The notes under the pieces are model-generated. The model was not told the origin of the DNA. It searched no databases and saw only the letters and a list, made by a program, of their open reading frames with translations. Of a stretch of 64,000 nt of DNA, positions 14,396-25,685 are shown piece by piece; position 1 is the stretch's first letter; each line of letters begins with the position of its first letter. This DNA is from Marsupella aquatica. Lineage: Eukaryota > Marchantiophyta. The position numbers and the translations under genes were made by a program. Location: the NCBI GenBank assembly GCA_973895155.1, contig OZ316892.1, positions 27,466,001 to 27,530,000 of the forward strand, read 5' to 3'.

Positions 14396-14580
14396 TATTT
14401 TTTGTGTGGAAAAAAATAATTTAATTTCATTGAAAAAGCCAGCATACAAAAGGGGTTTATTTTTCTGTTAGGAAAAAAAACAATTGAATTTCATTAAAAA
14501 AGTCAGCATATAACAGGGGGTTTATTTTTTGTCTGGAAAAAACAATTGAGTTTCATTCAAAAAGCCAGCATATAACAGGT
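14396..14580. repeat. Three tandem ~62-bp units in the retroposon tail
   Basis: Three diverged copies start near 14396, 14456 and 14521. Each carries a T-rich stretch, a GGAAAAAA block, TTTCATT and AGCCAGCATA. They sit at the A-rich 3' end of the minus-strand retroposon, so they look like repeated tail segments rather than host DNA. Confidence 0.75.
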
Positions 14581-14638
14581 GTGGCCCACAAATGGGGGTT
14601 GTCACCCAGGGGAACCAAAGGTCAAAGTGCCCAAAAGA

Positions 14639-15086
14639 TGCAGGGGAGGGGGGCGGCACCAGGAGAGGAAGCAAGACCAAGGATGACAGCCAAAACCAGC
14701 CATTTAACTACTGCTGCAGCAGGGAGTGGCACATTCCTTCAGACCGGCCAGTGAACAAGGACTGGCCGGTACCTAACAGTAGGGCGGGAAAAAAGAGAGG
14801 CCCGGAACTAGCAGTTTCGGTCACGGTTCAGCAGTGTGTGGACATGGATTTTTGTGTCCGCCACTTTTTTCCCGGGACTCAGTGTCTGACTGCAACTGGA
14901 AGCAGCAACGTAAAGTTTGAGATGCCCTAGTGGATCTGTGATGTCGCGGAGGAGGGGAGCGGCACCAGGAGAGGAAGCAAGACCAAGAATGGTGGCCAAA
15001 ACCAGCGATTTAACTACTGCAGCAGGGAGTGGCACACTCCTTCAGACTGGCCAGTGAACACCTGCGGGGTACCTAACAGTGGATCC
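14639..15086. repeat. Direct repeat pair of ~140 bp (14639-14782 and 14945-15086)
   Basis: Both copies contain GGCACCAGGAGAGGAAGCAA, then AAAACCAGC, TTTAACTACTGC, GCAGGGAGTGGCACA, GGCCAGTGAACA and GTACCTAACAGT in the same order. They are about 306 bp apart and differ by substitutions and small indels. They lie inside the LINE-type insertion and are probably a duplication within its 3' untranslated region. Confidence 0.75.
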
Positions 15087-15266
15087 GTTATGTTGACGAT
15101 TCTTCTTGCAAACTTGCATTTCGTACTGTAAGCGAAGTAAGTTGCATCGTGCATGTTAATCAGCCAAGTGAAAGAAGAGGGCTCATTTTCAGGAACTTTG
15201 ATGCAAGAGTAGAAGCTTGAGATATACACTTGATGGGCCCCTAAATTGAAAAGAAAATTGAAACCT

Positions 15267-15665
15267 GGTGCTTGATGATGGGGTGCCCGTGAAATTTTGG
15301 GAATGTTGTGTTAAGGTCCATCAAGGGTGTGGATCACTCATGGGTCCATATAGTAACATTTTTCATTTTGGGTCCATAGAGTAACACATGTCATTTTGGG
15401 GGTCCATCAATGGGGTCCATCAAGTACATATCTCCTAGAAGCTCACATTTGCCATTTCTTTCTCTTTAAGGAGTGTAAGAGCCGCGGGTAAGAGCATCTC
15501 CATTGATGTACCCCATGAGGGCCCATGAGATTTCGGGTTCATTGATTTAAGGTCCATTAATGATCTGGATCACTGATGGGGTCCATCGAGTAACACTTTT
15601 CATTTTGGGGGTCCATTAATGGGGTCCATCAAGTAACACTTTTCATTTTGGGGGTCCACCAAGTA
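15267..15665. repeat. Block of 'gtccatcaagtaacac' repeats
   Basis: Two diverged halves, about 15267-15430 and 15500-15665, share the order gatttcgg/gaattttgg, ttaaggtccat, ggatcactgatggg, then GTCCAT(C/A)(A/G)AGTAACAC followed by TTTCATTTTGGGGGTCCA. The last motif itself recurs every 40 bp or so. No coding capacity. It may be part of a degenerate non-autonomous transposon because AGAGCATCTCCA, a common plant MITE end, occurs in it near 15493. Confidence 0.6.
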
Positions 15666-15694
15666 TATATGTACTCTCATATTGTGGAGAGTAA

Positions 15695-16185
15695 GAGCAT
15701 CTCCAACGGTTTAGAGGTCATTCAGTGGTTAGTGGAAAACCATACAAACCACACTAAGAATATTCTGGAAGGTTTAGCCAAAGAGCTGGTAAGCATCTCT
15801 AGCTGTATGGCCTCTAAAACCAATATATAGCCCATCATTTGGAGGCCTAGAAATTAGAAAAGCTTCAATATTGAATGCATTCATTCCCCTCTTCTTCAAC
15901 CTTTATCTTCTCCAAAGTGATGAGTTGTCATATGTAGGTTCAAAATTTGAAGCACATCCAGTATATTGTGAAATGTGGTGGAATCTCTCATGTAGATGGG
16001 AATAGAGGTCTCTCTCCAGGCTGCCATTTCTACCAAATATGGAGGTCAAGGGTTCTGCAAATGGAGACTGGCTGCCATTTCTTTGGGGATAGGGGCTACC
16101 TTTGGCAAGCCATCCCTTCAAAATCAACCCCTATATGCTCATTTAAAGGTTATAGGCTTGCTTAACTCTACTGCGGGAGATGCTG
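15695..16185. mobile_element. Possible MITE (~490 bp) with imperfect terminal inverted repeats
   Basis: The left end reads GAGCATCTCCAACGGTTTAG. The right end at about 16165-16185 is its imperfect inverse (CTCTACTGCGGGAGATGCT). The interior has no transposase frame. A convincing target-site duplication was not found, so the family (PIF/Harbinger or hAT type) is open, and the pairing of ends could be chance. Confidence 0.35.
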
Positions 16186-16640
16186 ACAGTAGCACTTTTC
16201 TCCTCCATGAGAAATCAATTCTGGCACAGAATTTGTGAAGCTTAATGTGACAGTTGGATTTCCTTAGATTTAGGGGAACTGTTAGATCTGGCAACTAACC
16301 CTCTTTGCTCTATGAGGATTTATCTATCCCTTTCATGTTGTCATCTTTGGTCTTTATACTGTTACTTATATGCATATGATAGTAAAAGTTAATTATTACC
16401 ACTATTTGAGAAAAGTTGTTTAAAGCTGTGCCAGCCTCATTGAGAAGAAAAATCTCACTTTTCTTTCTAATTTTGGGTCGCCAAAGCATTTGCTAGGTGA
16501 GTGAAAGAGGGGCCATTTTTGGGGTTGATGCAGTAATTCACATGTTAGCTTGGCCAGGCCAGGCCAAACAGGGACCCTTGTTTGGGGATTTGAAGCAAGA
16601 AAGAATTCTAGGCCTGGTAAAGCAGACTAAAATGAGCCCA

Positions 16641-16770
16641 GAGAGGCATGACTTTGTGGTAGTTCACTTGAGTAAAGACTGATAGGTCTTGGGTTAAACT
16701 ATTGTGACTGACTCTCCCCTTTTTGTGAGGTTTCACATATTTCCCCTTTAAAATTTTTGAAAATAAAGCA
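16641..16770 (+). mobile_element. SINE-like retroposon, canonical-orientation copy
   Basis: A head block (16641-16695, containing tggtagttcacttgag and aggtcttgggtt, loosely like tRNA A and B boxes) is followed by a body block (16705-16746, TGACTG..CTTTTTGTGAGGTTTCACAT) and then an A-rich run. The same two blocks occur at 55782-55894, with the head inverted relative to the body. Two independent copies and the tail support a retroposon. The tRNA resemblance is weak and the outer limits are uncertain. Confidence 0.5.
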
Positions 16771-19537
16771 GGCTGAAATGAGTCTATGGTAATCTAAGAC
16801 CAATGTGCACACAAAAAAAGGAAAATTGTGAGAGTTGCTAATAGTCCCAAACGTACCCAATCCAAGCCAGTATCCAAACCAGTACTTGTATCATGTTCAA
16901 CGTAAGTTTTATGCGCATTCTTAATGCCCTTTTATTTTAGTCTAGGTTTTCAAGGAACCCTCTTGCCTTTGTTTTTTCTTTGAGTTTGTTTGGGGTCTGC
17001 ATTTGGCCTCAACTTTTGAGGTTTGCGTTTGTCCTACCTGGGACCTCTTTTGCATTCTCTTCACTGTACTTTGTGTGGCCCATTTTCAGTAAATTGTTCC
17101 TTTTCCGTTCCTATTTTGTAGCTTCAATTTGAAAACCTATCAATCAAAGCTGATCTTCCAGTATTTACAACAGGAGGATGTACTCCATGAGGTCTCACTT
17201 CTCACAATTTAGCATAAGAAACAAGACAATGGATGCAACTGCCATGCTCTGGAAAAGTTACCCCCAAAAGGAGCATCGATGTGCTTCTCAGTACATATTC
17301 GGTAACATTCTCTCGAAGCTTGTCTGCTTCACCAAGTGAGTCCTGTCCCCTTTATATCTATAGACAAGCCACAACCCTTACACATCCACTATTTAGGAAG
17401 AGCAGTTTTAATTCTTTTGGTAATATGGTTATCAGAATCCTCAAAGGTCATCCTTACCTAGAGTAGTTCATTTTGAGCAGAACGACAAAATAGATTTGAC
17501 TATAGACAGTCTCCCTCAGCGACAACCAAGGTACAGGATGACAAAAGCAAAATGAATGTAACCAATGACATTTGATGAGGTTCGAGCCAAACGATCAATG
17601 GGTGAGAAAAGAGGTCATATATCACATAAGAGCAGTGCAGAATTTGCAATCCAAGAATGATATTAACAGTCTGAGTCCTCCAGTCCTCCAATCAGTGCGA
17701 AACAGGGTAAAAAGGACAGAAAAGCGAACTACTATAGCTCTTCCAATGTAGCTTTCATGTCCAACTCCGAAAGACCCTTCACACCGATTTGCCTTCCCAG
17801 AAATACGTCAGCGTTAAAGGAGTTGCAACACTAGCAGCGGGATAGGCAGAATCTGTAGTGAGATTTTTTGTGACGAACAATCCCAAGATGCGCTAAGCTT
17901 ATTTGTAAGCTCAGGGATCTAAATGATGTGCTGAGCTTAATTGTACTATCCTTTATTGTAATTGACCCAGACATTAATCCTAAACGGTAAAGATGCAGTT
18001 TTGTCCATGCTCAGAAATAACCTTCTCTACTCACAATGAAGAACTCACAATATAGATTGCTCAGCTTCCAACCTCGCAACACTTGGATTCTGGGATCTGA
18101 CGGAAAGAGTCATTTAACGGTGGAACAAGCAAGCAGGCTGTGATTATACTCATTTGGAGCTTCAATTCGAGTGCAGTGACCCCTCTGAAAGCGTCAAACT
18201 TTGAAGAAGGAACAACGGCCCGGCAGGCATTTGATGGCAATCCCAGGTTATCTTGAGAAAATATGCAGAGGGTGTGGCATCAGATTCATAGGCAACCAGA
18301 TTCCATGTGGGCAAAGTGAACGAACGAGAGTATAGGTAAGAACCATCAGAAAGGCAGGAATATTTAGAACTCAGAAGTCCGCAAGTTTTTGTCTCTCGAA
18401 CCCATCCCGGATCTACACTATTAAATAAGTTCTATCTAATAGAGTCCGCTGTTTTGAGTTATCTAAGATCTGTGATAACTCAAAACTGATGTACAGTCGT
18501 ATCTAAGATGTCAAGATGATGCATTCTTTCATTCTTAGTTCGTTCGCCAATGTAGGCAACTCCTCAAATCTTTCAGTCAGCTCATTTCTTTCACCATCTG
18601 GTTCTCTCCGATCCATCGTGGGGCTATTGCTTTTTGAATTGAGTAACTAGCTATCTCGTTAGTTTTATTCGTGGGGCTATTGCTTTCTGAATTGAGTAAC
18701 TAGCTATCTCGTTAGTTTTATTCAGCTGCTTTCCAAGACCTTCTCACAATCATTCATTTCTGTCTGTCTCGTTAGATAGAATTGATGACTCCAGTCTTCC
18801 GATCAATTCATTGTCTCACAACAACTAGGGTGCTAGTTTTGGTCATCTGTAGTATTCTTCGCTTCTCTGTTTCTGTGTTGCTTTGTTCCCCACCATTTCT
18901 TTAGCTGGTTGAAGAGTCGAAAAACCCTCAACCTGCATACTCGAACAGCATGCCCACGACACTCGTCAAGTTGGTAAACAGCCTTCAAATCTCAGCAGCT
19001 TAGTTTCTTGCATACCTTAAGGCCGGCTACATCACGTCATCAACCTCCGGCCTGTTTGGTGCAAACCAGTCGGTGTGACTCGCAGGCTACCGCATCCGGG
19101 AAAGAGGTGGGCTTCAGATTTACTAACTTGTCATTGTCACCACGAAATACCAAGATAGCGATTTATTTCTTCAGTTCAGACGACACAGTCATCCCTACCT
19201 CATGGCCCAAGTACTATGATCAGCATTTACACTGGAAATTTGATAAGCGGAGGAAAAGGCGATTACTTCAAAGTGGCCATCACAACAGTAGCCATCAAGG
19301 TGAGTAGTTCCAAACACAATTCTGAGCATTTGAAAACACTTTATTCTGAATTTTTGCGAGAACAACAATGCCAACTCACGCAGAGGTACTCTCAAGAAGG
19401 TTTGATTAGATAAAAAAATTGCCCACATCAGGTAGTTCAATACACGCCTGTCGAAGCGTATCCGTCTAGTCGAATGCCTGTAATCTATAAAAACGCAGGA
19501 GTGCCGCTGCGTCATACAAAGGGATATTTCCCGTTCC
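16771..19537. other. Intergenic region, no gene supported
   Basis: No frame in this stretch resembles a known protein or joins into a spliced gene. It contains one 53-bp tandem duplication (18617-18722). The end near 19.3-19.5 kb should hold the 3' untranslated region of the minus-strand ribosomal protein L6 gene. Confidence 0.5.
18617..18722. repeat. 53-bp tandem duplication
   Basis: Two head-to-tail copies of a 53-bp unit beginning CGTGGGGCTATTGCTTT, differing at one position (T/C). Recent local duplication. Confidence 0.95.
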
Positions 19538-20662
19538 TCAGAAGACCAGCTCATGGGGTTTTACACCAGACTTGAGACTAAATCTAGCACTCAAGTACGA
19601 TTTTAGGTCGGGTGTCTTCTCTATGATAGGCATCAGAAGAGCATCAAGAGCCTTTTGATCGTCCTTCTTCTCTTCAGGAACGACCTTCTCCTCCCTCTGC
19701 ACGAAGAGAACCATATCAATGCGTCAGGACTTCTAAGTAAAATAGTTTAGGGTGCTTCTTTCAGAGCAGAGAAAAAAATTTGACAGTATTGGCCCAGAGT
19801 CAATTGCAAACACGCGTACCTCCTTCTCTGCCTCAAAAAACTCGCTCTCTCCCTTCTTCTTCTTCACGATCTCCCTCTTAAAGTAGGCATCGGTGTACTT
19901 GGACACATCCACGGAACCAACTTCGAGCTTTGTTGAGGTCGCAATTACGTAGGTTTGATTCACCCGTCTCAGAGGAACGCCGTTAACCTTAAATGGCCCT
20001 GTTGGAAAGCTCTATCGTTATAACCAGCCAAATTTTCGTGGCACACAAGGATAAAGAAACGTTGAAATCAAACAACACAACATCGCCAATCAAGTGATGA
20101 CGGAAATACCTGTGACAAGGAGTAGACCACCCTCGAGCTGCTTCAAGAAAACAACTCTCTTGCCCTTGAAGCGACCGGCCAAAAGGATCAAGACAGTCCC
20201 GGGAGTAATGCTTGACCTACACAGAACAAATCAAAGATTACACAAAACGGATCAATCATCATTAGACCTAATTCTCATCAGGACGACAGTGCAGAGAAGA
20301 GAGAAACCCTAGGGCACAGAAACAGACTCGCACTCCACATTCTCAACACTCAATCCAATCAACCAAAACTGATTCATAGAGCCATACAATGCCGCAGTAG
20401 CTTACCGGAGCTTTGGGAGGTTGACGACCTTGTTCTTGTGAAGGGGCTTCTTCACGTCGTCGGCAGGGTAGAACTTGGGAGCCCTAGCCTCCTTGACCTC
20501 GGGAGCGGCAACCTTCTCGTGGGTGGGGAAGGAGCCGCCATTTTTGGCCTTGATCGCCCACAAGCCTCGCTTGTGATACACTTTGGAGCGCGAGAACCTG
20601 CCCACGCCCCGAACGATCGCCTTGTTTCTCGATGAGGTCCTGGGCTTCGCCGACGGTGCCAT
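19538..20662 (-). CDS. RPL6: 60S ribosomal protein L6 (eL6), 4 exons, 233 aa
   Basis: Structural protein of the cytosolic large ribosomal subunit. Exons in transcript order: 20406-20662, 20110-20216, 19820-19998, 19538-19696 (702 nt including TGA). All introns are GT-AG and the frame is kept across each junction. The basic N-terminus begins [19 protein letters not shown] and leads to the conserved core [34 protein letters not shown] and RRVNQSYVIATST-type region (here [14 protein letters not shown]). It ends in the family-typical [14 protein letters not shown]. The length equals the 233 residues of Arabidopsis L6. The start is the ATG at 20660-20662, giving the usual plant N-terminus. Divergent neighbour of plastid L24, with 1.7 kb between start codons. 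Confidence 0.97.
20304..20312 (-). promoter_or_regulatory. Telo-box-like motif in RPL6 intron 1
   Basis: AAACCCTAG is present on the plus strand (CTAGGGTTT on the sense strand of the gene), about 95 bases into the first intron. Telo boxes are common near the 5' ends of plant ribosomal protein genes, where they promote expression in dividing cells. A 9-base match can occur by chance; the position is what makes it suggestive. Confidence 0.4.
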
Positions 20663-22356
20663 CGCTAACCTCCTAAACCTCCTCCTTTGCTCGATGAAAC
20701 GAAGCGGTCTTTCGGAAGACAGCAAAAGGAGGGTTTGAGCCTCGATTCACCGTAGAAGAAGCTCGAGAGTCGACGAAATGACTAAACAGCCCTATTCCGT
20801 CGGCCCTCAAACCAGGTCGAGGGTCCCTTCCTTCAATCTTCAAGATCCAATCTCGCCCGTTCGTCACTTGAGGGCGGCCCTCAGGTTAGAGGCTTTTATT
20901 TACAATTCAATTCAATGATTGTGCAGTCTCTGGATGGCAAGTCCCAGACCCCTACAAGACCTTGGGAAATGATCTCCACCTTTAAATTTGGTGAGTGCAC
21001 ACCACGGATCACTTGGTCAAGCGGGGGTGGAGTCATGCATGGAATAATGCTATTATTTAGAATCAGCATTTAATTACATTGCCACAAAATTTTTGAAATT
21101 TAAGGTGGTGTCACCATTTTTATTGTATTTACAGATGTCACAATTTTAGTATATGATTACCCAGGTTGTGTTGGTGAACTTGTAAACCATATATGAAACT
21201 GTGGCATATTTGTAAATACTCAAAAATTTCTGCCTCCAGAAAAAAACTGTGGCCTTCAGATTAGGTCTCCAAATTTACAATGGAGACAATGGCCAGCCCG
21301 AGCACCATCCTATCTGCCCTCATATTGGGTCCACGGCCTCTGCCCTCAACTCTTCTAAAACATCAGAACTAATCTTGCTCTCAAGATTATAGTGACCAGC
21401 CCTGCCATTCAAAGCCCTATTAGGGTACTATTGCATTAAATTGAGTTAGGGCAGTGGAAGGCTCTTTTACCCATCTCTCCTGGTTTGAAATTTTGGAGTG
21501 GCACCGATACAAAGGGCAGAGATCTGCCCAAGATCCTTGATGATTAATCATAGGGTCGTAAGGAGAAGGGGGGGGGGGGGGACGGGGCTCAATTATGGAG
21601 CTTACAAATTTCTTCAATTATGGAGATGAACTTGCGTCCCGGTAATTGCACATCAAAATATGACATATATGGTGTACAACATCACTCCATACCATGATAA
21701 AACTCATTATTCTCTTTCAATCAATAAATGCACATCGTATATTACCACAATTTGATGTGATTACCGGCATGCCTAAACCTGGGCGGTGGAGGATACCAGG
21801 TGCAATACTGTCCTAATTAAAATACCTTTATTATTAATATAACCATGTTGTACAAAGTCTCTGAATGTCATCTTGGTAGTGCTCATAAAGAAAAGAACCG
21901 GCTCCATTCTGGAAAGAGAAGCAGTGAAACCAGTTTGCTTGGAAAAACTAGTGGGGAGACTTTTCACAAAAGTATTTACAAATATACTAAGCTTCTATAT
22001 GGTTATCTTTTTCGCACCCCAACATCTTTTTCTCTCCTCAACATCTCTTTCTCGCCTTACATGTCATGTGCAACCGATGGGCATTGGGCTAGTATTGGGC
22101 TAGTAATCCATATAATTATGTCAAAACTGTGGCAAAGTAGTTCAAAGTACTCTAGGGAGGGTGAGGAGAGGGGAAGACTTGGAGGTTGGGGGTGCCTTAC
22201 TCCCAACGGGGTGGATAGTAATGGAACCCGATCCTGCGGGGTTTTATCACTGGGCCCCGAAACGAGAAGGAGAGAGCGAGGGTGAGGATAGAGCAAAGCA
22301 GCTCGTCAGTCACTCTTTCGAGCATACGAAGCAGAGGAGCTCGAAATTTTGTGGCT
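20663..22356. other. Intergenic region between divergent RPL6 and plastid RPL24
   Basis: This 1.7-kb stretch separates the start codons of two divergently transcribed ribosomal protein genes and must hold both promoters and leaders. It contains a run of 14 G at 21568-21581 and an AT-rich middle. No open frame here resembles a known protein. Confidence 0.6.
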
Positions 22357-24293
22357 ATGGCGACCGCGGCGTTGCAAGTCCGAGTGGCACCACAGGGAAT
22401 GGCTGCGTCGGCCAGCAGCGCATTCAGAGGACTCGCGCTCTCTCCTTCTCGTTTCGCAGTGGGTCTGCCTGTGAGACGACCGATCAGCATTACTGCCGAT
22501 GTAAGCTCTTGTTCGCTCGCCCTGTCTGGCTTAGGATGTCACCGAATTGGAGGCTTTTTCATGCCCTGAAGTTTACTTTTTGTGTTTTCTTGTGTGTCTT
22601 GAAGTGTTTGCACCTCGAACCTGCAAGTTCTTGCCCTAGTTCAATGAGAATGTCACTGAATTGGAGACTGCTCGTGCCCGAGGTGTTGTTTTTGTATGCT
22701 TGGTATATCTGGAAGTTTCTTGGATCTCGAAGCTTTGATCGCTTTCCCTAGCTCAATTGCCGCCAATGCATGCTCTCGCCCAGGATTGGTTTCTCAGGAT
22801 GCCACCGAATTCGAGACTTTTTCATGCCGGATGTTTAAGTTTTGTGTTTACTTCTGGTTTATCGACGTTTCTTGGACATCGAGCTGGAATTTCATGCCCT
22901 AGCTAAATTACTGCCAATGTAGCCTTTCGCCCTGGATTGGTTTTTGAGGATGTTACCGAATTCCAGATTTGTGGTATGCCTTGAAGTCAATTGGACCTCG
23001 AATACGTAATTTCTTGCCTTTGCTTCTGGGGAAGTAAGCCTGACTTGATTCCCGAGGATGTCACCCAATTCAAGACTTTTTGAAGCCCAATTTTGAGTTT
23101 TTACTCGGTGTGTGTTGAAGTTAATTTCTTGCCCTAGCTGTTACCGAATTAGAGATCTCGTCATGGTTGAGGAATTTTCGAATTTTATTGGATCTCTTTT
23201 TGGCTTGTTATTATCATTAATCTTGCAACTCTGTTAATATTCAGCTTCAACGTTGGGAGCGAAAGAAGGTCAAAGATAACAGCCTTCCGGTGAGACAGAC
23301 GCTTCATGTTAAGGTGGGAGACACTGTACAAGTCATTTCTGGTACTGAGAAGAAGAAGGTTGGTGAGGTGGTGAAAATTTTCACGCACAACAGCAAGATT
23401 CTCGTGAAGAGCATCAACTTCAAGACTAAGCATGTCAAAGGCAAGGCCGAGGGTGAGAGCGGCCAAATTATTCAGGTTTGTGAGCAAGCTTCGTTATTAT
23501 GTTTGTTCTTCCTTGCTCCTTGCGTCCCAGGCATGCTTGGCTGTTCTTTGTTTTTCCCCTCTCTTGTCGTCTTAGCGCTTGTCTGGCTTCTCATTATCTA
23601 GGGCGATTTATCAGGCAGTGATTTTTTGGGGGGTCAGGGGAGGGGAAGGGCCTGTATCTTAACTATTGAGTTTACTTTGTCTTGACCTGATATTGGTAGT
23701 CCTTTGTAATTTGAGAGGTTCATTTGTTGGAACTGTCTCCACTAGACATTGTGATGGCCCAGATAAAGGTTTGATTTTATGAAATTAAGATCTAAGGTTC
23801 TTTGAAGATTTAAGGTTCCTTTTTGCTTCGGACCTCTTGATGCTACATCCTGAATCGCGGGGAACCTTACATCTTAGATGAATATTTGCATCTAGAGTGA
23901 CCTGAAATGGACGAAAAGTGATTTATCTTATTTCGGAAGGTTCTTTTTGGCCTGGGATTTTGTGCACGATGGGATGTTCTTCGCTTGGGCATTCAATGGT
24001 GGGCTGGTTGATTGCGCTGTAGCAGAATTTCTGTAATGCCAGTTCGAGCATGTTATCATACTTTCTTCTTACATGATTGTTTTAACGTTGAATTTGTTTC
24101 CGTACAGATGGAGGCCCCTATTCACAGCTCTAATGTGATGTTGTATTCAAAAGAAAAGAAAGTGGCGAGCAGGGTTGGCCACAAGACGTTGGAAGATGGC
24201 CGGAAGGTGCGTTACTTGGTGAAGACAGGAGAAGTGCTTGACACACCTGAAGACTGGAAAAAACTTTACAAGTCAGAGAAAAAGGATAAGTAA
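22357..24293 (+). CDS. RPL24: Plastid 50S ribosomal protein L24 (uL24c), 3 exons, 186 aa
   Basis: Nuclear gene for a chloroplast large-subunit ribosomal protein that binds 23S rRNA early in assembly. Exons: 22357-22500, 23245-23475, 24108-24293 (561 nt including TAA); all junctions are phase 0. Residues 1-45 ([20 protein letters not shown] and on) are Ser/Ala/Arg-rich without acidic residues, as in a plastid transit peptide. The KOW domain follows, with [20 protein letters not shown] at 69-88, then [16 protein letters not shown]. Exon 3 holds the bacterial L24-like C-terminus ([11 protein letters not shown], then KVASRVGHK). Arabidopsis uL24c is about 198 residues, so the length fits. The ATG at 22357 is the one giving a transit peptide; an in-frame upstream start is possible but less likely. 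Confidence 0.95.
22533..23165. repeat. Degenerate ~85-150-bp repeats filling RPL24 intron 1
   Basis: The motif AGGATGTCACCGAATTGGAG and variants recur near 22533, 22646, 22796, 22947, 23055 and 23140. Between them recur 'tttttcatgcc', 'tcttggacctcgaa' and 'cttgccctagctcaatt' in the same order. The copies have drifted and lost pieces, so this is an old tandem array inside the intron. Confidence 0.7.
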
Positions 24294-25571
24294 CAAATTG
24301 CAATTGCAATTTAGTTGATATCTGGTTTGTGTCATTTAGTTAGGGTTTACTGGAATATTCGGCCCTTGTATCACTAATTGGTAAAAATTTCCAAGCGAGT
24401 TATAGCAGGGACTCCTCATTTGTTTTGTCACGAAAGTGTGTTCTTTGATTGACCTGAGTTGTGCTCTGTTCATGTCAAATTTCATACTTTTTTGAATTTC
24501 TCTGGAATGTCACTTCTCCTGCAAGGAGATTTGAGTTCATTGATGTTATGCTGTACAATGAACTTGATAATCCTTCACGGCTGTCGGGTGTGCTTATCGG
24601 TCACTTGATGACTGCGGTTCTTCCTGAATGCAACCGATCTTGAACCTCCGGGTTTTACCCGTCACTTCATGGCATAAGTCGAAACGTTCCAAGAGACATT
24701 GCAAAGCCTTATATTCCAAGAGACTATAAGTGACGCGCCTGAAGAATAGTGATGAACGCTCACATGAGTGCAATTGATCTCGTTATATCGATCTGTGAGT
24801 GGCACTATCAATTAATCAATCACTACTCAGAGCATTGAAGGACAAAAGCAACCATAATCTCGTAGCCATTTGTCTAATCTCCTCAGATCATACGAAAACC
24901 TTCATCAGACGACTTCAAATACAGACTGGAAAATAGTTCCGTCCCGCAAACCTTCGTAAATGATTTCACGCGCAGATGAAGCACTTGTATCTCATCCATT
25001 CAATGCTAGTTACCCACAAGTGTGCTAATTTCTAAAGACTACTGTTGTTTAGGAGAGCTTGAGCTTTCCCGGGGCTCTTATCCTCAATGTTGATGATGAG
25101 TGTGTCAACGTTTTAAATAAAGAAGGTCTTCACAAGTTTCGATTACCATATGGAGTCGGCCAAATACTGTACCGACCATAGCTCTTACTAGAAGAATGGA
25201 AGAATGTATGAATGTGGATGAATATGAGTTGTGTTTGAACTTTATCCATTGCTAGCCAATGCCCACGCCCATGTGCTGCATAGATTGTTGGTAAATGATG
25301 TTGAATGGAAGTGTTGTCAAGACAGTCAGACAGTCAGACACTGCAGGGAACCGGCGGGTCAGCCTACCAACTGGACTTCAAGGAGTGTGGAAGCTGTGGG
25401 GAGAGTAACAGGTTGGGAATATATAGAAAGGTGCACGGTAGAAAAGTGCACGGTAGCACAATTACGTCAATCTCATGTCAGGAAAAAGTTTCACCATAAT
25501 CGAATCACTAAGAAAGCTTCCAGCCAAAATGACATTACTTAAAGAGACCATGACAAAGAAAGAGCCGGATT

Positions 25572-25685
25572 GCATATTATTTTGTTTACATGTTTTCCTG
25601 CAATAGGTGGCCCACGCGCGAAAGGATGGCATATTATTTTGTTTACATGTTTTCCTGCAATAGGTGGCCCACGCGCGAAAGGATG
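25572..25685. repeat. 57-bp perfect tandem duplication
   Basis: Two identical head-to-tail 57-bp copies starting GCATATTATTTTGTTTACAT and ending CGCGCGAAAGGATG. No mismatch, so probably very recent (or an assembly artefact). Confidence 0.95.

Larger units (their letters stand above)
14389..15094 (-). mobile_element. LINE-type retroposon insertion (5'-truncated, 3' end only) with 13-bp target-site duplication
   Basis: The 13-mer gacgattcttctt lies at 14376-14388 and again at 15095-15107, exactly bracketing this 706-bp segment, as expected of target-primed reverse transcription. The left edge on the plus strand is T-rich, so the element reads on the minus strand and ends in an A-rich tail. No coding region is recognisable; the G/T-rich character on the sense strand fits a plant LINE 3' untranslated region. 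Inside are three roughly 62-bp tail repeats and a pair of 140-bp direct repeats (listed separately). It lies about 1 kb upstream of the fusion-gene start codon. Confidence 0.75.
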
